Below, piece by piece: positions 16,577 through 25,961 of a stretch of 64,000 nt of DNA (positions are counted from its first letter, which is position 1; each line of letters opens with the position of its first letter). A model generated the notes under the pieces. That model was not told the DNA's origin, did no database searches, and saw only the letters and a list, made by a program, of their open reading frames with translations. The translations under genes and the position numbers were made by a program. The DNA lies in the NCBI RefSeq assembly GCF_001434295.1, contig NZ_AZFA01000008.1:8276-72275 (forward strand), read 5' to 3'. This DNA is from Companilactobacillus versmoldensis DSM 14857 = KCTC 3814 (GTDB taxonomy: Bacteria > Bacillota > Bacilli > Lactobacillales > Lactobacillaceae).

Positions 16577-18074
16577 ACTTTTGATAATTATCTTCACTTT
16601 CCTCGGCTGCTTCTGCGCGTTCGAGGTCGGTTAATTTTTTATCTTGTTTTTTGTTTAGATATGGATGACGGATGCCGTATCCGAAGTAAATTACTAGTCC
16701 GATGGCGAACCATACGCCGGCGTACATTTTTGCTTGGATATCTAAGCCCCAGAAGACTGTCAGGGCGCCGATGAAGGCGATGGCTGGTAGTACTGGGTAT
16801 AGTGGCATCTTGAAACCTGGTTGTGGTAAGTCTTTACCTTCTCTTGGGCGGATTGCGTAGATGCCTAGGGAAACGAACATGAAGGCAATCAGTGTCCCGG
16901 CTGAGATCAGTTGGGCTAAGAAAGCAAATGGACAAACGGCACCGATGATGATACCAACGATTGTTAATATTAACAAAGCATTATTAGGCAAATTGTGTTT
17001 GCTTAACTTGCCGAGCCAGCTGGATAACATGCCGTCACGTCCGAAGGAATAAAGTAGACGTGAGCCGGCCATCATCATCCCGATCAAGGCAGTGAACATC
17101 CCAATAACGGCAACTGCTTGAACTATTGTGGCAATTGTTCCGTGACCTGCGTTACGGAGTGCCCAACCAACGGGTTCTGCATTGTTTGCGTAATCTGAGT
17201 AATGGAACATACCTACTAGAACTAAGGCAACAGCAACGAATAATGCTACGGCAATCAATAATGAACCGATGATACCACGTGGCATAGTCTTAGCTGGATC
17301 TTTGGCTTCAGCAGCATTAGCAGCGATCGAATCAAATCCGATATATGCTAAGAAAATCTCGGAAACACCAGCATAGATTCCTTGCCAACCACCAAAGGCT
17401 GACCCATCCGGATTAACGTGATATTCAGGAATGAATGGAACATAGTTTTGCGGATGAATAGCAGTGAGTCCCACAACGATAAATAGTAAAACGGCTAAAA
17501 CTTTTAAAACAACTAGCACGTTCTCAACCCTGGCGGCGTTAGAAACTCCGTACGACAGCAAGAACGCTACTAAGGCGATAACGACTACGGCGGTGATATC
17601 AAGGATTCCTCCGTTAGACCCGAGAGTATTCGACAATGAATTCGGGAATTTCAACCCCAGCGGCCCGATCAGCCCTCGGAAATTTGCGGACAGTCCGGAG
17701 CCAACAAAGGCTACGGCGATAAAATACTCAGCTAGTAAGGCCCAGCCTGAGATCCAGCCCCAGAATTCACCAAAAACGACGTTGATCCATGAATAAGCTG
17801 AACCGGCAAAGGGCATGGTCGATGACATTTCTGCATAAGCAAACGAGACCATCCCAGCAACAATGGCGGCGGCCAAGAACGATAGTGAAACGGCGGCCCC
17901 GGCATGTTCAGCGGCAACGACTCCTGGCAAGGTGAAGATTGAAGTCGAAACGATGGTCCCGACACCTAAAGCTAGGAAATCTTTGACGGTTAAAACTCTG
18001 GATAAATGTGAATCTTTATCTTGATATATATTTGGATCCTCTCGTCGAGTCATCCTACTCCATAAACTACTCAT
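16575..18074 (-). CDS. APC family amino acid permease
   Basis: A 499-residue membrane protein with about twelve transmembrane helices and a hydrophilic N-terminus; TM1 carries GVGTIVSTSIFTLPGVVA, matching the unwound substrate-binding helix of the basic/cationic APC subgroup. I use the ATG at 18074, six bases after GGAGGAG. It follows the isoleucine 2-epimerase gene by 21 bases, so it very likely moves a substrate or product of that enzyme (branched-chain L- or D-amino acids). Its stop codon is embedded in a hairpin module (16456-16576). Confidence 0.85.
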   Translation of the reverse strand: MSSLWSRMTRREDPNIYQDKDSHLSRVLTVKDFLALGVGTIVSTSIFTLPGVVAAEHAGAAVSLSFLAAAIVAGMVSFAYAEMSSTMPFAGSAYSWINVVFGEFWGWISGWALLAEYFIAVAFVGSGLSANFRGLIGPLGLKFPNSLSNTLGSNGGILDITAVVVIALVAFLLSYGVSNAARVENVLVVLKVLAVLLFIVVGLTAIHPQNYVPFIPEYHVNPDGSAFGGWQGIYAGVSEIFLAYIGFDSIAANAAEAKDPAKTMPRGIIGSLLIAVALFVAVALVLVGMFHYSDYANNAEPVGWALRNAGHGTIATIVQAVAVIGMFTALIGMMMAGSRLLYSFGRDGMLSSWLGKLSKHNLPNNALLILTIVGIIIGAVCPFAFLAQLISAGTLIAFMFVSLGIYAIRPREGKDLPQPGFKMPLYPVLPAIAFIGALTVFWGLDIQAKMYAGVWFAIGLVIYFGYGIRHPYLNKKQDKKLTDLERAEAAEESEDNYQK

Positions 18075-18095
18075 AAAAAACTCCTCCAATTATAA

Positions 18096-19466
18096 CTACC
18101 AGCCGATTTTCGTATCAGTCTGTGGTAAACTTACTTTCCCTGTTTTAACGGCAGTAAATGCCTGATCTAGCACTTCTAAGGCCTTATTTAGCTCGGAACG
18201 TGTAATTACCAAGGGCGGTTGAAAACGCAAGATATTACCCCTCAATGTGATAATGACGACCCCGTGTTCAAAAGCGTAATAAATGACTTTAGTTGCAAAA
18301 TCGGAATCAGCAACTTTCGATTGCTTGTCTTTGACGATCTCGATCCCGCCGTTCAAACCAAACATCCTGACATCGCCGATATTTGGATGGCGTAACTGCA
18401 TTTCAAGAAATTTTTTCTTGGCATATTGCCCATCAACTCGAGATTTTTCGACTAAATCATCTTGCTCGATAACTTTCAAGGTGGCTAAAGCGGCCGCACA
18501 ACAAACTGGATTACCAGCTGTGGTAAAGGTATGTGCTGGTGCACCTAGACTTTCCATGATCTCTTTTTTACCAATGACCGCGGATAGCGGCATCCCTGAA
18601 GCAATCGACTTCCCAACCGAGATCATATCAGGTTCGATCCCAGGGAAATTGTCGATACTCCACATGTGACCTGTCCTGCCTAAACCTTGATTGACTTCAT
18701 CGACTGCGAACAAAATACCATGCTGGCGACAAAAATTATAGACTAAATGTAAATATTCATCTGGAGCCTTGACCAAGCCGCCGTCACCTTGAATCGCTTC
18801 GACCATGACACAGGCAACTTCATCTGCGGGCAAGAATGATTCAAAGGGACGCTTGAAATCTGCGAAATATCTTTGCGAAAGCTCATGCTCAGTCTCGTTT
18901 TTCTCAGTCCGATAAGAATCTGGATAAGGTACGTGGACCACATCCGGCATCAAAGGTCCAATTTTTCGAGTCATATTCAAACTGACACCAGAAACGGCGA
19001 TCGAGCCATAGGTCGAGCCGTGATAAGCATTCATGTATGAAACAATATAAGATCTACCTGTATAAGCGCGGGCAAATTTGATAATTGCATCATTGGCGTC
19101 AGAGCCTGAATTTCCGAAGACGACTTCTTTTTCGCTATCCCCTGGGGCAATCGAAGCTAGCTTTTCGGCCAGCTCTTGTTCTGGCAAATGATGGAAATAT
19201 GAAGGCGTATAATGGATCAGCTTCTGAGCTTGGTCACTAATGGCCTTGACCACCAAATCATTTGTATGTCCAATGTTAGTAGCAGATGCGCTTGCCAACA
19301 AGTCAATATATTCATTTCCATCGACATCTTTTAGGATCGCTCCGTGAGCTGAATCGATCACTAGGTCGTAGTAATTGATCCGAGCAGCTGAAGCAAAATA
19401 GTTATTTTCACGTTCGATCAGACGTCTGTCTTTTGCGTGATTATGGTCAACTCTTGCAGCTTCCAT
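18096..19466 (-). CDS. Isoleucine 2-epimerase (branched-chain amino acid racemase)
   Basis: A 456-residue PLP enzyme of fold type I, class III aminotransferase family. The N-terminal LLASASATNIGHT, FGNSGSDANDAIIKFARAYT and SVGKSIASGMPLSAVIG (PLP lysine near residue 280) closely match what I remember of the isoleucine 2-epimerase characterised in Lactobacillus (interconverts L-isoleucine and D-allo-isoleucine), and the C-terminal KIGW is also shared. A GABA aminotransferase is the usual wrong annotation for this family. The ATG follows AGGAGG. It forms an operon with an APC permease, a sensible partner for production or salvage of D-branched-chain amino acids. Confidence 0.82.
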   Translation of the reverse strand: MEAARVDHNHAKDRRLIERENNYFASAARINYYDLVIDSAHGAILKDVDGNEYIDLLASASATNIGHTNDLVVKAISDQAQKLIHYTPSYFHHLPEQELAEKLASIAPGDSEKEVVFGNSGSDANDAIIKFARAYTGRSYIVSYMNAYHGSTYGSIAVSGVSLNMTRKIGPLMPDVVHVPYPDSYRTEKNETEHELSQRYFADFKRPFESFLPADEVACVMVEAIQGDGGLVKAPDEYLHLVYNFCRQHGILFAVDEVNQGLGRTGHMWSIDNFPGIEPDMISVGKSIASGMPLSAVIGKKEIMESLGAPAHTFTTAGNPVCCAAALATLKVIEQDDLVEKSRVDGQYAKKKFLEMQLRHPNIGDVRMFGLNGGIEIVKDKQSKVADSDFATKVIYYAFEHGVVIITLRGNILRFQPPLVITRSELNKALEVLDQAFTAVKTGKVSLPQTDTKIGW

Positions 19467-19580
19467 AATTACACCTCCTCATTTATTTTTTTGGTAAATA
19501 AGGATATTCTAATCTTTTTCTAATTTAATCTCAATAAAAAGATAGAATTTGTCATGGTGTTTTTACAAAAATGCAATAAA

Positions 19581-19616
19581 AAAGGGATAACCGCAACGAA
19601 TTACGGTTATCCCTTA
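19581..19616 (-). terminator. Rho-independent terminator
   Basis: AAGGGATAACCG/CGGTTATCCCTT hairpin plus T6 on the minus strand, 25 bases after the pyruvate oxidase stop. Confidence 0.85.
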
Positions 19617-19640
19617 TTCTTAAATTTAATTTAATTAATC

Positions 19641-21365
19641 TTACAAGAATGATCTCATGATTTCTCTGAATGGAGGCAACTTAGGCATTGAGCCTTGGTC
19701 CTTCAAGTGTACGAAACCAAACTTAGCGTAACCTTTGGCTTCATCCATCATGATCTTACCAGGAAGTGGAGCTTCATCAGTAACGGCAACATCCAAAAGA
19801 ACTGGTTTAGTTGGGTTACGATATTTTTCGATAGCTTCACTGAATTGTTTATCAGTTGTGATCCGTTCACCGATACCACCAGCAGCTTCAGCATACTTAG
19901 CAAAGTCGATATCAGGCAAACTGATACCATAGTTTTGCTCACCAGCTGATTGTTGCTCGTATTCGATAAAGGCCAATAGTTTGTTGTTCAAGACGATGAA
20001 CAACATTGGCAAGTCGTATCTTACGGCTGTAGCAAAGTCTTGCATGACCATTGAGAAGGCACCATCACCAGCAATGGCATAGACAGGGCGTTGTGGGTAA
20101 GCAATCTTACTTGCAATTGCACCAGGAAGTGCACAGCCCATCGTCCCTAACCAAGCTGAGATAGTGTATTTCTGAGTATGCTTTGCGTCGATAAATCTAG
20201 CACCGAAAGCAGTCGATGTACCAACATCGATCGACCAGATAGTATCAGCAGGAGCATTTTCAGAGATATTGTGGAACAAGAGTGATGGCAAAACACCATC
20301 ATGCTTCTTGCTATAAACATCTTTGAGCCAACTGCGCCATTGTTTCATCTTAGCTTCAGCAGTTTCAACGAATGGACGGCTAGCGACACTTTTACCTTCC
20401 TGGTTCAAACGTTTCAAGACTTGTTTAGTGTCACCTTGAATAGCGACTGTCACATTCCGACGTTTACCTAGTTTGTCACCATCGTTATCGACTTGGATGG
20501 CATCGACTTTCTTATTTAAATATGGTGCGTATGGATAATCCGTTCCGAGCATAATGACCAGATCAGCTTTTCGCATCATTTCAAAGGCAGGCTTAGTACC
20601 TAGCTTACCTAATTGACCTAAGTTATATGGATGATCATCATCGATCAAACCTTTAGCAGGCATCGTTTGGATGAAGGGAATCTTGTACTTTTCAACGAAT
20701 TCTTTGGCTTCGTCCTTAGCACCTTCGATACCACGTCCAGCCAAAACAATTGGATTTGAGTGTGTTTCAATCAAGTCCAAAGCATGTCTGATCTCTGAAT
20801 CATCAATGTGTAATTTCTCAAGCTTAAAGGTATCAACGTTTGGTTGATAATTATCATTGATCATATGATCAGGCACATCATCAGGAATTGATAGTACGGC
20901 TACACCACGTTTAGAAATGGCAGTTCGGATAGCTTCATCAACGATCCTTGGTAATGATTGTGGATCCATGACGATCTTATTGTAGACAGCCACGTCCTCG
21001 AACAAAACATGTGTATCAACTTCTTGGAAAAAGTCAGTATTGATCAATTTAGATTGAACAGAACCTAAAATTGCCAAGACTGGTGCATGATCCATTTTGG
21101 CGTCATACAATCCGTTTAACAGATGAATGGCACCTGGGCCCCCGATTGATAAACATGCACTGATTTGACCAGTTAATTTTGCATGAGCTGCCGCTGACAA
21201 AGCTGCGACCTCTTCGTGTAAAACGTGTGTAAATTTGATTTTTGATTGAGCTCGATACATAGCTTCGATCGTAGTATCTACAGAATCACCAGGGATCCCG
21301 AAGACATTATCGATTCCCCACTTGGACATGATGTCGACCATCTTATCTGATGCGCGTACTTTCAT
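19641..21365 (-). CDS. spxB: Pyruvate oxidase
   Basis: A 574-residue thiamine diphosphate and FAD enzyme that converts pyruvate, phosphate and oxygen to acetyl phosphate, CO2 and H2O2. Three domains are visible: N-terminal Pyr domain with the catalytic Glu in HVLHEEVAALSAAAHA (about 47-62), a central domain, and a C-terminal PP domain with the ThDP motif GDGAFSMVMQDF...VLNN (about residue 440). VFGIPGDSVD and the length fit lactobacillar POX rather than acetolactate synthase. The ATG follows AGGAGG. Monocistronic. In aerated lactobacilli this enzyme yields acetate, ATP and peroxide. Confidence 0.88.
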   Translation of the reverse strand: MKVRASDKMVDIMSKWGIDNVFGIPGDSVDTTIEAMYRAQSKIKFTHVLHEEVAALSAAAHAKLTGQISACLSIGGPGAIHLLNGLYDAKMDHAPVLAILGSVQSKLINTDFFQEVDTHVLFEDVAVYNKIVMDPQSLPRIVDEAIRTAISKRGVAVLSIPDDVPDHMINDNYQPNVDTFKLEKLHIDDSEIRHALDLIETHSNPIVLAGRGIEGAKDEAKEFVEKYKIPFIQTMPAKGLIDDDHPYNLGQLGKLGTKPAFEMMRKADLVIMLGTDYPYAPYLNKKVDAIQVDNDGDKLGKRRNVTVAIQGDTKQVLKRLNQEGKSVASRPFVETAEAKMKQWRSWLKDVYSKKHDGVLPSLLFHNISENAPADTIWSIDVGTSTAFGARFIDAKHTQKYTISAWLGTMGCALPGAIASKIAYPQRPVYAIAGDGAFSMVMQDFATAVRYDLPMLFIVLNNKLLAFIEYEQQSAGEQNYGISLPDIDFAKYAEAAGGIGERITTDKQFSEAIEKYRNPTKPVLLDVAVTDEAPLPGKIMMDEAKGYAKFGFVHLKDQGSMPKLPPFREIMRSFL

Positions 21366-21562
21366 AATTTGCCTCCTATAACGATATCAATATATACTTT
21401 ACCACTATTTTTTCACAATAAAAGTATTCTTTCAATGCTTTTATTTTCAGGGATTATTTGAAAATATAAATTATCTTGTGAAATTAATAGCTAATAATCA
21501 GAATTTTTTTCGGAGCGTTTTCTGATATCATTAAGCTATGAATACTTTTAGGAAGTGAAAAA

Positions 21563-22090
21563 ATGGTCAAACAATTCCAACTCTACCGTTGGTTACGTTT
21601 TATTTTTCTGGCAACGGCCGGTATTTTGATTGTCTTGGAGCCGACCCGAAGTCTTGATTTTATTATTTACATTGTTTCCGCCTATGTAGCTTTTTATGGC
21701 GTCTTGTCTTTGCTTGACGGGTACAGTATCAAGAAAAAGACTGGTGAAAATAATATCACCATCGGCTTTGGTATCGCCGCCTTGATCACGGCTATTGCCA
21801 TTTTGTTCTTGGCGCGGTTTCTAATCTCTTTGGTGCCACCAGTTATCGGCATACTGCTGTTAGCCAATGGAATCAACCAATTCCGAGATTCACACGAGAC
21901 CCACAAGGGCATCAGTATCACCCCGTGGTTGGATTATTTCTACTCAGCCCTACTAATAATCGCTGGTGTAGTCTTCATTTTGAACCCTAGCAAAACGATC
22001 ATCTTCCTATATCAATTGTTCGGTGTAGCTTTGATCGTGTTGGCGTTCTTTGAAATTATCAATTCACGGCTCTACTCGCGTAAAAAATAG
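21563..22090 (+). CDS. DUF308/HdeD-like membrane protein
   Basis: A 175-residue protein with six predicted transmembrane helices in three similar pairs, each with a short turn, as in the HdeD/DUF308 family. Polar loops contain SIKKKTGENN and RDSHETHKGI. The start is ATG after AGGAAGTG. Members are linked to acid stress in enterobacteria, but the lactobacillar role is unknown. Its stop (TAG, 22088-22090) is one base from the stop of the convergent thioesterase gene, and no terminator separates them, so the transcripts probably overlap. Confidence 0.75.
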   Translation: MVKQFQLYRWLRFIFLATAGILIVLEPTRSLDFIIYIVSAYVAFYGVLSLLDGYSIKKKTGENNITIGFGIAALITAIAILFLARFLISLVPPVIGILLLANGINQFRDSHETHKGISITPWLDYFYSALLIIAGVVFILNPSKTIIFLYQLFGVALIVLAFFEIINSRLYSRKK

Positions 22091-22091
22091 T

Positions 22092-22472
22092 CTATACTGT
22101 TTTTAGCGCTACTTTTTTCAATGTAACCGTACTCAAGCTTGTATTGATGGCATGCCCTTCTAAGTGGGTCGTGATCGTCCAAGTTTGAATGACATTGCCG
22201 ACTTTGACTGGCGTTGCTTCAGTTACTAAGACGCCATCTTTGACAGGGTTCAAGTGGTGGGTCGTGATATCAACTCCAACCGCTACGTGTTCATCATCTT
22301 CGATATTAAGATTGGCGCCAATGCTTGCGGCGGTCTCGGCCAAAACGGCGCTGATCCCGCCATGCATGAGCTTATATGGTTGCATGTGTTTAGCAGCTAT
22401 TTCCATTTTAAGGATCACTCGGGTCTTGCTTTGATCTGAGACCTTGATCCCTAGATTTTCTAATAAATTCAT
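22092..22472 (-). CDS. Hotdog thioesterase (probable DHNA-CoA hydrolase)
   Basis: A 126-residue PaaI/MenI-type hotdog fold enzyme: residues 34-50 ([18 protein letters not shown]) hold the family HGG motif with the catalytic acid in LAETAAS, and [13 protein letters not shown] follows. The frame is open further upstream, but MNLLENLGI after GAGGTG is clearly the start. It lies head to head with menB, 24 bases apart, which suggests it cleaves the MenB product 1,4-dihydroxy-2-naphthoyl-CoA to DHNA. The specific substrate is inferred from context. Confidence 0.8.
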   Translation of the reverse strand: MNLLENLGIKVSDQSKTRVILKMEIAAKHMQPYKLMHGGISAVLAETAASIGANLNIEDDEHVAVGVDITTHHLNPVKDGVLVTEATPVKVGNVIQTWTITTHLEGHAINTSLSTVTLKKVALKTV

Positions 22473-22477
22473 TCTTA

Positions 22478-22489
22478 CACCTCGGAGGT
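22478..22489. promoter_or_regulatory. Palindromic overlapping ribosome binding sites
   Basis: ACCTCGGAGGT is a dyad: its left half is the Shine-Dalgarno site of the minus-strand thioesterase gene and its right half that of menB. Only 24 bases separate the two start codons, so each promoter must lie inside the opposite gene. Confidence 0.7.
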
Positions 22490-22496
22490 TATTTTT

Positions 22497-23312
22497 ATGA
22501 GTAAATGGGAAAATATTAAAGATTATCAAGACATTCTTTTCGAACGCATGGGTAAAGTGGCAAAAATCACTATCAATCGTCCTGAAAAAAGAAATGCCTT
22601 TACACCTGTTACTGTACAAGAAATGATTGACGCTTTCAATTACTGTCGTGATGATGCGTCGATTGGAGCAATTATTTTGACTGGACAAGGCGACCTCGCC
22701 TTTTGTTCCGGTGGTGACCAAAGTGTCCGTGGTAATGGTGGTTACGTCGGACCCGATCACATTGCCCGCTTGAATGTTTTGGACTTACAACATTTGATCA
22801 GAATCATCCCTAAGCCAGTCATTGCCATGGTCCGTGGCTGGTCTGTCGGCGGTGGTAATATTTTGCAACTAGTTTGTGACCTGACTATCGCTGCTGACAA
22901 CGCCAAATTCATGCAAACTGGTCCTAAAGTTGGATCATTTGATGCTGGCTACGGTTCAGCCTACTTGGCAAGAGTTATCGGCCACAAGCGTGCTAAAGAA
23001 GTTTGGTTCTTATGCAAGCCTTATTCAGCCGATGAAGCTTTCCAAATGGGTTGGATCAACAAAGTCGTTCCTTTAGCTGATGTTGAGAAAGAAACTTTAG
23101 CTTGGTGTGACGAGATCTTGAAGAAGTCACCAACTGCCATTCGTTTCATCAAAGCAGCCATGAACGCTGATACCGACGGTATCGCCGGATTGCAACAGAT
23201 TGCCGGAGACTCCACAATGCTCTTCTATACTTCCGATGAAGGTAAAGAAGGACGTGACGCATTCTTAGAGAAGCGCGATCCTGACTTCGACAAATATCCT
23301 AAATTCCCATAG
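22497..23312 (+). CDS. menB: 1,4-dihydroxy-2-naphthoyl-CoA synthase
   Basis: A 271-residue crotonase-fold enzyme that closes the ring of o-succinylbenzoyl-CoA in menaquinone synthesis. Marks: [18 protein letters not shown], the oxyanion-hole region [15 protein letters not shown] (about residues 74-88), GWSVGGGN, and the C-terminal [16 protein letters not shown] typical of MenB. The start ATG follows GGAGG. It is followed by menE after 17 bases and is divergent from the thioesterase gene. No menF, menD, menH or menC is present in the window. Confidence 0.92.
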   Translation: MSKWENIKDYQDILFERMGKVAKITINRPEKRNAFTPVTVQEMIDAFNYCRDDASIGAIILTGQGDLAFCSGGDQSVRGNGGYVGPDHIARLNVLDLQHLIRIIPKPVIAMVRGWSVGGGNILQLVCDLTIAADNAKFMQTGPKVGSFDAGYGSAYLARVIGHKRAKEVWFLCKPYSADEAFQMGWINKVVPLADVEKETLAWCDEILKKSPTAIRFIKAAMNADTDGIAGLQQIAGDSTMLFYTSDEGKEGRDAFLEKRDPDFDKYPKFP

Positions 23313-23329
23313 AGAGAAGGTAAAACTTT

Positions 23330-24787
23330 TTGGAAAATTGGCTCACAAAGCGCGCAGCCCTGAGTCCAAACAAGGTTGCCTTGATCTACCAATATACTGA
23401 TTTCACCTTTGCTGAATTGAACTCAACAGTTCAATTATACGCCAGCAAATTATTTAATTTCGGCATCAAAAAAAATGACCGCATCGCGGTCTTCAGTGGC
23501 AACTCATTCAACGGCTACGTCGCAACCCTCGCCTTACAGCAAGTCGGTGCCCAAATCGTCTTTTTGAACACCCGACTGTCTGCAGCCGAATTGTCGTTTC
23601 AGATCAAAGATTCCGAAGCCAAATTAGTCTTAGCCGACGACTCGATCAAGCTCGACCAATTGAGAAAAATTGACGAGCCGGTGACTGTCATGTCGAAGAT
23701 ACTTTCCATGGAACGGTCACCTGCTTATTCGCCAGTCGCGGAGTTCAACAATGATGAGGTTACTTCTATTATGTATACTTCTGGGACATCAGGTCGCCCC
23801 AAGGGAGTGCTGCAAACTTTTGGCAATCATTTTTATTCAGCGATTGGCATGTCGCTAAACCTGGGAATCAACGACCATGACTCTTGGGTCATGACGGTGC
23901 CGATCTATCATATTTCGGGATTTTCGATCATGATGCGTTCATTGGTCTATGGCATACCGGTTTATTTGATTGAAAAATTCGATGTCAAATACATCAATAA
24001 CATTTTGATCAATGAACGAGCTTCGATCATTTCTCTGGTTCCGACTATGCTCAAGCGTGCTTTGAACGACTTACAAGTTGGCCAAACCTATAACGACAAT
24101 TTCCGTTGTGTCTTTTTGGGCGGTGGTCCGATCGACAATTGGACTTTGTTGCGTTGTCAGTTGCTCGAGATCCCAGTGATCCAGTCCTATGGTATGACTG
24201 AAACGGCCTCAAATGTGGTGGCATTGAATTTCCAAGATGCGCAACGAAAAGTTGGCTCTTCCGGTCAGCCCCTATTCCCCGTGCAGTTACGTATCACTGA
24301 ACAAGATGAAAAAGGTGTTGGCAATATTGAGATCAAAGCACCTAACGTTGCTAAAGGTTACTTGAATCGCCCTGATTTATTTGCTGCTAAAATGACCGAC
24401 GATGGTTTTTATCAGACTGGTGATCTAGGCCACCTTGACGATGAGAATTTTCTCTACGTCAATGGTCGCAAGGACGATATGATCATCTCTGGTGGCGAGA
24501 ATATTTATCCTGAAGAAGTGGAAAATATTTACGCTAAGATCGAAGGTCTGGAAAGTATCGCCATCATTGGTGAGTCAAACGATGATTGGGGACAAGTCCC
24601 TGTCGCCTATATCACGACAGCCGATAAAACTTTTTTGAACGGGCCCGACTTGATCGAATATGGCCGGAGCCGCCTAGCTCATTACAAGGTCCCGCGTGAG
24701 TTTCGCTTGATCTCGCAAATGCCTTTGACTTCGAGCGGTAAGATCCTCCGTCGCAAACTGGACCAAGTTGATTATGAAAAATTATAA
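23330..24787 (+). CDS. menE: 2-succinylbenzoate-CoA ligase
   Basis: A 485-residue acyl-adenylating enzyme that activates o-succinylbenzoate with ATP and CoA, supplying the MenB substrate. AMP-binding motifs are visible: YTSGTSGRPKGVLQTFGN (about residues 148-165), SYGMTETAS, YQTGDLG and the C-terminal GKILRRKL with the catalytic lysine. The start is TTG (GAGAAGG nine bases upstream); no ATG is available near the conserved N-terminus. Operon with menB, closed by the terminator at 24791. Confidence 0.9.
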   Translation: MENWLTKRAALSPNKVALIYQYTDFTFAELNSTVQLYASKLFNFGIKKNDRIAVFSGNSFNGYVATLALQQVGAQIVFLNTRLSAAELSFQIKDSEAKLVLADDSIKLDQLRKIDEPVTVMSKILSMERSPAYSPVAEFNNDEVTSIMYTSGTSGRPKGVLQTFGNHFYSAIGMSLNLGINDHDSWVMTVPIYHISGFSIMMRSLVYGIPVYLIEKFDVKYINNILINERASIISLVPTMLKRALNDLQVGQTYNDNFRCVFLGGGPIDNWTLLRCQLLEIPVIQSYGMTETASNVVALNFQDAQRKVGSSGQPLFPVQLRITEQDEKGVGNIEIKAPNVAKGYLNRPDLFAAKMTDDGFYQTGDLGHLDDENFLYVNGRKDDMIISGGENIYPEEVENIYAKIEGLESIAIIGESNDDWGQVPVAYITTADKTFLNGPDLIEYGRSRLAHYKVPREFRLISQMPLTSSGKILRRKLDQVDYEKL

Positions 24788-24790
24788 TAG

Positions 24791-24824
24791 AAAAGCCGAT
24801 GATCGATGATCATCGGCTTTTTTA
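24791..24824 (+). terminator. Rho-independent terminator
   Basis: AAAAGCCGATGAT/ATCATCGGCTTTT hairpin with T run, directly after menE. Confidence 0.85.
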
Positions 24825-25114
24825 CGTTTGGGACGGTTCAAGTTTATATAATTAGATACCAAATATTTTTGACTGTTCCCAGTCCAAGGCTGTGATGAAG
24901 CCTGCGCTTATTATTTTTTATTTGGTACAACTGAAGTATACAACCGTCGATATTTAGTAACTTTTTATTTATATAAAAAATATTGTCAATATTTGACGAC
25001 TTAAATTATAAGGGCTTTTTTTCACAATTAAAATTAGAAAAAAAGGGCTATTTTCAGGAATTTACACAAATTGTTTTCAAAAATAGTTATCAAAAAATTG
25101 TCATTTATGACTGG
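24825..25114. other. AT-rich intergenic region
   Basis: About 290 bases without an ORF. An inverted pair TACCAAAT / ATTTGGTA encloses about 60 bases. I see no clear terminator for the minus-strand hydrolase that ends at 25115. Confidence 0.4.
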
Positions 25115-25867
25115 TTACTCTAAATAATATTCAAAAAAGTTAGCAATTTTATCCATCAAAGGTGGCTCGACCAAGTGTCCAGCTTTATATCCAGTAATGA
25201 AGGCTACCTGTTCCGCATATGGCTGTCCTTGAATGCTGTCGAAAAACGATTTCGATTGTTCATATGGGATCCTCGGGTCAGCAGTCCCATGCCAAAATAG
25301 AAGTGGTCGATTAGCGATGGTCTCGGGATAATTGTCAAGATCGTAATCGTCGATCCAGCTTGTGAGTTTACTCATGTCTTCAGGGATATATAAGTTATGT
25401 TCCTGGGCAGATTTACGGACGAGTTTGGCATATTCATTCAACTTGGGGCTACCCATGATAATGGTCGCAGCTGTGATCTCGGGATGTTGCGTTAATAGAG
25501 CACCCGTGGTCATACCACCCATTGAATATCCTCCCACGCCAATCTTTCCATCCTTGATGAGTTCCCTTTTTTCATAAAAATCTCTGATCAGTGAGAACTC
25601 AGCTAAGTTGCCTTGAATGGTGTTCCAAAAGGTGAATGAAGGGATCGATGAGATCTCGTGGATCCGTTGACCATGATTCATGGCATCGGGCAAGATAACG
25701 CGGATGTTTTTGGCGGCTAACTTACGGGCTTGGGTTAAGACGAGTTCTTTATCGGATCTCCAGCCGTGATAAAAGACGACCAGCGGTGTTTTGCTGTAAC
25801 GATACTTTTCTTCGACTACTTCGAGGACCGGGACGTCTTGTAATTGACGTCGATATATTTTTATCAT
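25115..25867 (-). CDS. Alpha/beta hydrolase (esterase)
   Basis: A 250-residue cytosolic hydrolase. The oxyanion-hole segment VVFYHGW (about 30-36), the nucleophile elbow GYSMGG with Ser near residue 119, the acidic residue near GTADPRIP and His in KAGHLVEPP form a standard catalytic triad. It resembles the YitV-type prolyl-oligopeptidase-like esterases of Firmicutes. The ATG follows AGAGGTGAG. Substrate unknown. Transcribed alone. Confidence 0.8.
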   Translation of the reverse strand: MIKIYRRQLQDVPVLEVVEEKYRYSKTPLVVFYHGWRSDKELVLTQARKLAAKNIRVILPDAMNHGQRIHEISSIPSFTFWNTIQGNLAEFSLIRDFYEKRELIKDGKIGVGGYSMGGMTTGALLTQHPEITAATIIMGSPKLNEYAKLVRKSAQEHNLYIPEDMSKLTSWIDDYDLDNYPETIANRPLLFWHGTADPRIPYEQSKSFFDSIQGQPYAEQVAFITGYKAGHLVEPPLMDKIANFFEYYLE

Positions 25868-25937
25868 CCTCTCACCTCTCTTAAATCAATAATATCATTC
25901 TATTAATATTAGAAGTATTTTTCTGGTAATACAAAAA

Positions 25938-25961
25938 ATGTGCTCATTTTACTGGGCACAT
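25938..25961 (-). terminator. Rho-independent terminator
   Basis: GATGTGC...GCACAT with T6 on the minus strand; the stop codon of the preceding small gene lies inside the hairpin. Confidence 0.7.

Noticed and set aside
16250-16580. Insertion sequence remnant
   Set aside because: There is no transposase fragment or target duplication; the structure is the two-unit hairpin module.
22473-22760. N-terminal extension of the thioesterase frame
   Set aside because: The extension lies antisense to menB; the start with a ribosome site at 22472 matches the family length.
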